From contig CAYFEQ010000019.1 in assembly GCA_964342155.1 (NCBI GenBank), positions 1 through 6,113 on the forward strand: DNA of 6,113 bases. The letters are read 5' to 3'. Shown here in pieces: positions 4,889 through 6,113 of this stretch. This DNA is from GCA-2701705 sp964342155 (GTDB taxonomy: Bacteria > Pseudomonadota > Gammaproteobacteria > GCA-002705445 > GCA-002716945). The first letter of the stretch is position 1. Every line of letters starts with the position of its first letter. The position numbers and the translations under genes are program-made. The notes under the pieces are model-generated. The model ran no database searches and was not told the DNA's origin. It saw only the letters and a program-made list of their open reading frames with translations.

Positions 4889-4894
4889 TATAAT
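4889..4894 (+). promoter_or_regulatory. Predicted -10 box of the lipoprotein gene
   Basis: A perfect TATAAT, ten bases past the hairpin and 43 bases before ATG 4938. No convincing -35 box lies 16-18 bases upstream, because that position is within the hairpin's 3' arm. If used, the transcript starts near 4901 and excludes the hairpin. A weaker TATAGA at 4925-4930 would give a leaderless transcript. Confidence 0.35.
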
Positions 4895-4937
4895 AATAGA
4901 TTTTTAAGGTATAAACTATCCCTTTATAGACAAACCT

Positions 4938-6044
4938 ATGAAAAAAACTATTTTTTACTTATTTATCTTGTTAGTTTTAGCTGGCTGCACTACTTTAAAT
5001 GTAGGCGGGTATGATAAAAATGATCCTAAAATTAAACAAGGGGATATTAATTGGTTACTTGACCGATCACAAATCCAAGAACCTCGTGGTGGTACTACCC
5101 GTGGCATACAAACTCATCTCGACCCTAAAAGTTCGGAATATTACTTAAAACTCTCTCAAGACCATAATCTTACTAAAAAAGAAAGAGATAGATTATCAAT
5201 ACTGGCTCTTTCAGGAGAGTATAAGGTTTCCTTTGAATTTACTGAGCTATATGGAAGCAAACCAGAATATGAATTAGATAGCCCCTATAAATCTTGGGGT
5301 ACGGAAGTAGTTTTTGTAATTAATAATGATGAAGATTTTATATCACTTCAACATATTATGGTTATGTACTACAAAGACAGTAAAGGTAAAATGCTAGGAC
5401 CTTTTGTTCAAAAACACTGGCGACAGGACTGGCTCTATCAAGACACAAAAATATTAGACTATAAGTCCAATAGAAAATGGATAAATAATTTTAATAGAAA
5501 TTCAAAAGATCAATGGTCGCAGACTGTTTATCAAGTTGATGATACACCCAGGTATGAGTCATCTGGAATTTGGGTTCATAAAAATGGAGCCTCAAAATGG
5601 GTTAGTAATACCACCAGAAGACCTCTTCCTCGAAGGGAGTTTTCTATAAGATCTGATTATGATTTGTTGGAAGGTGTTAATAAAATTACTGTGCTTCCTT
5701 GGGGTTGGATGATGGAAGAAATTAATGACAAAGTTAAAAATCCAAATGTTTTTATTGGTTCAGAATTTGGAGTAGCTAGGTATCAAAGAATAAAGGGTTT
5801 TGATTTTGAGCCAGCTTATCAATATTGGAATGAAACTAAAAATTTTTGGGAAATAGTAAGATCTAAATGGAGATTTTTTTTAGAAAATAATAAAAAAATT
5901 TGTATTAATAAGTTGGTTGATAATAAACCATCTTATATACACTATTTTGAATTAGCAGAAGAATTTAAAAAGAATAAAAATTTTCAAACATCGAAAAAAA
6001 AGATACACGGAATAACAACAAGAATAATTAAAGATTGTGATTAA
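4938..6044 (+). CDS. DUF6607-like outer-membrane lipoprotein
   Basis: A 368-residue lipoprotein. MKKTIFYLFILLVLAGC (1-17) is a signal peptide II with lipobox LAGC and acylated C17. Threonine follows at +2, so by the Lol rule it should go to the outer membrane. The mature part resembles what I recall of the DUF6607 family: YELDSPYKSWGTEVVFVI (111-128), the block KHWRQDWLY (159-167), WSQTVYQVDDTPRYES (193-208), RRPLPRREF (227-235), RSDYDLLEGVN (238-248) and YWNETKNFWEIVRSKW (296-311). Its biochemical role is unknown. Only two further cysteines, C322 and C367, are present near the C-terminus. The ATG at 4938 is fixed by the signal peptide, and no Shine-Dalgarno precedes it. It is downstream of a structured intergenic region and convergent, three bases apart, with the next gene. 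Lipoprotein status is firm; the family assignment is from memory of the motifs. Confidence 0.8.
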   Translation: MKKTIFYLFILLVLAGCTTLNVGGYDKNDPKIKQGDINWLLDRSQIQEPRGGTTRGIQTHLDPKSSEYYLKLSQDHNLTKKERDRLSILALSGEYKVSFEFTELYGSKPEYELDSPYKSWGTEVVFVINNDEDFISLQHIMVMYYKDSKGKMLGPFVQKHWRQDWLYQDTKILDYKSNRKWINNFNRNSKDQWSQTVYQVDDTPRYESSGIWVHKNGASKWVSNTTRRPLPRREFSIRSDYDLLEGVNKITVLPWGWMMEEINDKVKNPNVFIGSEFGVARYQRIKGFDFEPAYQYWNETKNFWEIVRSKWRFFLENNKKICINKLVDNKPSYIHYFELAEEFKKNKNFQTSKKKIHGITTRIIKDCD

Positions 6045-6047
6045 AGT

Positions 6048-6113
6048 TTATTGACTATAATCTTTGAGCATTTTTTTAATCTCTAAGCCATGAACCTCTT
6101 CTATTTTAATCAT
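6048..6113 (-). CDS. C-terminal end of an unidentified protein, cut by window edge
   Basis: Read from the right edge on the minus strand, an open frame gives MIKIEEVHGLEIKKMLKDYSQ and stops with TAA at 6050-6048. The lysine/glutamate-rich helical character and its position, tail to tail with the lipoprotein gene, suggest the 3' end of a gene that begins outside the window. The first codon seen happens to be ATG, but a 21-residue gene is unlikely. No family can be assigned from this fragment. Confidence 0.45.
   Translation of the reverse strand: MIKIEEVHGLEIKKMLKDYSQ

Larger units (their letters stand above)
4667..4937. other. Intergenic region: possible micro-ORF, A-rich repeats, hairpin, lipoprotein promoter
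   Basis: This is the longest stretch without an assured gene. From left to right it holds an A-rich element (4671-4688); a 29-codon ORF, 4698-4787, beginning MMRTKKARRISS and ending LKLIYIVKK, with AGGA at 4687-4690 seven bases before its ATG; a second A-rich element (4786-4800); the large hairpin (4811-4879); and a TATAAT at 4889-4894. The micro-ORF is very basic with a hydrophobic end. Its length is well within chance for AT-rich DNA, so I do not call it a gene. No classical terminator with a following T run is seen after azoR. Confidence 0.5.

Noticed and set aside
4811..4905. Hairpin as a Rho-independent terminator of azoR
   Set aside because: The stem is followed by ACCTCAACTATAAT and not by a T run; the only T run (4901-4905) is more than 20 bases away.
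1..6113. Search for CRISPR arrays, transposase genes, attachment sites, toxin-antitoxin or phage genes
   Set aside because: No repeated spacers, terminal inverted repeats, transposase or recombinase motifs were seen; the 'integrase repeat' label of the small protein does not imply integrase activity.

Overview
The window is strongly AT-rich, gene-dense bacterial chromosome with very short intergenic gaps. The protein types point to a streamlined gammaproteobacterium, possibly a marine SAR86-like lineage (inference). GreA, the subclass II Fpr ending in EKYW, and a Pseudomonas-type CoaX paired with BirA all resemble gammaproteobacterial homologues. No phage, insertion sequence, CRISPR array or toxin system is visible.

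Layout. (1) Positions 1-55 are the 3' part of a tRNA-Thr(UGU). It is followed on the plus strand by greA, an overlapping DUF2237 gene, and an exported glutathione peroxidase that has its own promoter and a probable leaderless start. (2) Positions 1520-2894 on the minus strand hold birA and coaX, which overlap. This BirA has no DNA-binding domain and no C-terminal domain. (3) fpr (2967-3710, plus) is transcribed away from birA; predicted promoters for the two overlap. (4) A 72-residue protein with a single 'integrase repeat'-like motif (3711-3929, minus) abuts fpr tail to tail and is divergent from an azoR-like flavoprotein gene (4043-4666, plus). Between them lies a strong Fur-box-like palindrome inside the azoR promoter. 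(5) Positions 4667-4937 hold a possible 29-codon ORF between two similar A-rich repeats, then a long RNA-like hairpin with G-U pairs. (6) A DUF6607-like outer-membrane lipoprotein (4938-6044) and the 3' end of a minus-strand gene close the window.

How the genes fit together. Housekeeping functions (transcript cleavage, biotin attachment, CoA synthesis) are mixed with redox genes: a peroxidase, a ferredoxin/flavodoxin-NADP reductase and an FMN quinone reductase. The Fur-like site suggests that at least azoR answers to iron. In E. coli the order birA - pantothenate kinase - tRNA-Thr(UGU) is conserved; here the same three lie within 3 kb but in a rearranged orientation. I saw no clearly new multi-gene system. 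The most unusual items are the small motif protein beside the Fur-like site, the hairpin at 4811-4879, and the minimal BirA.
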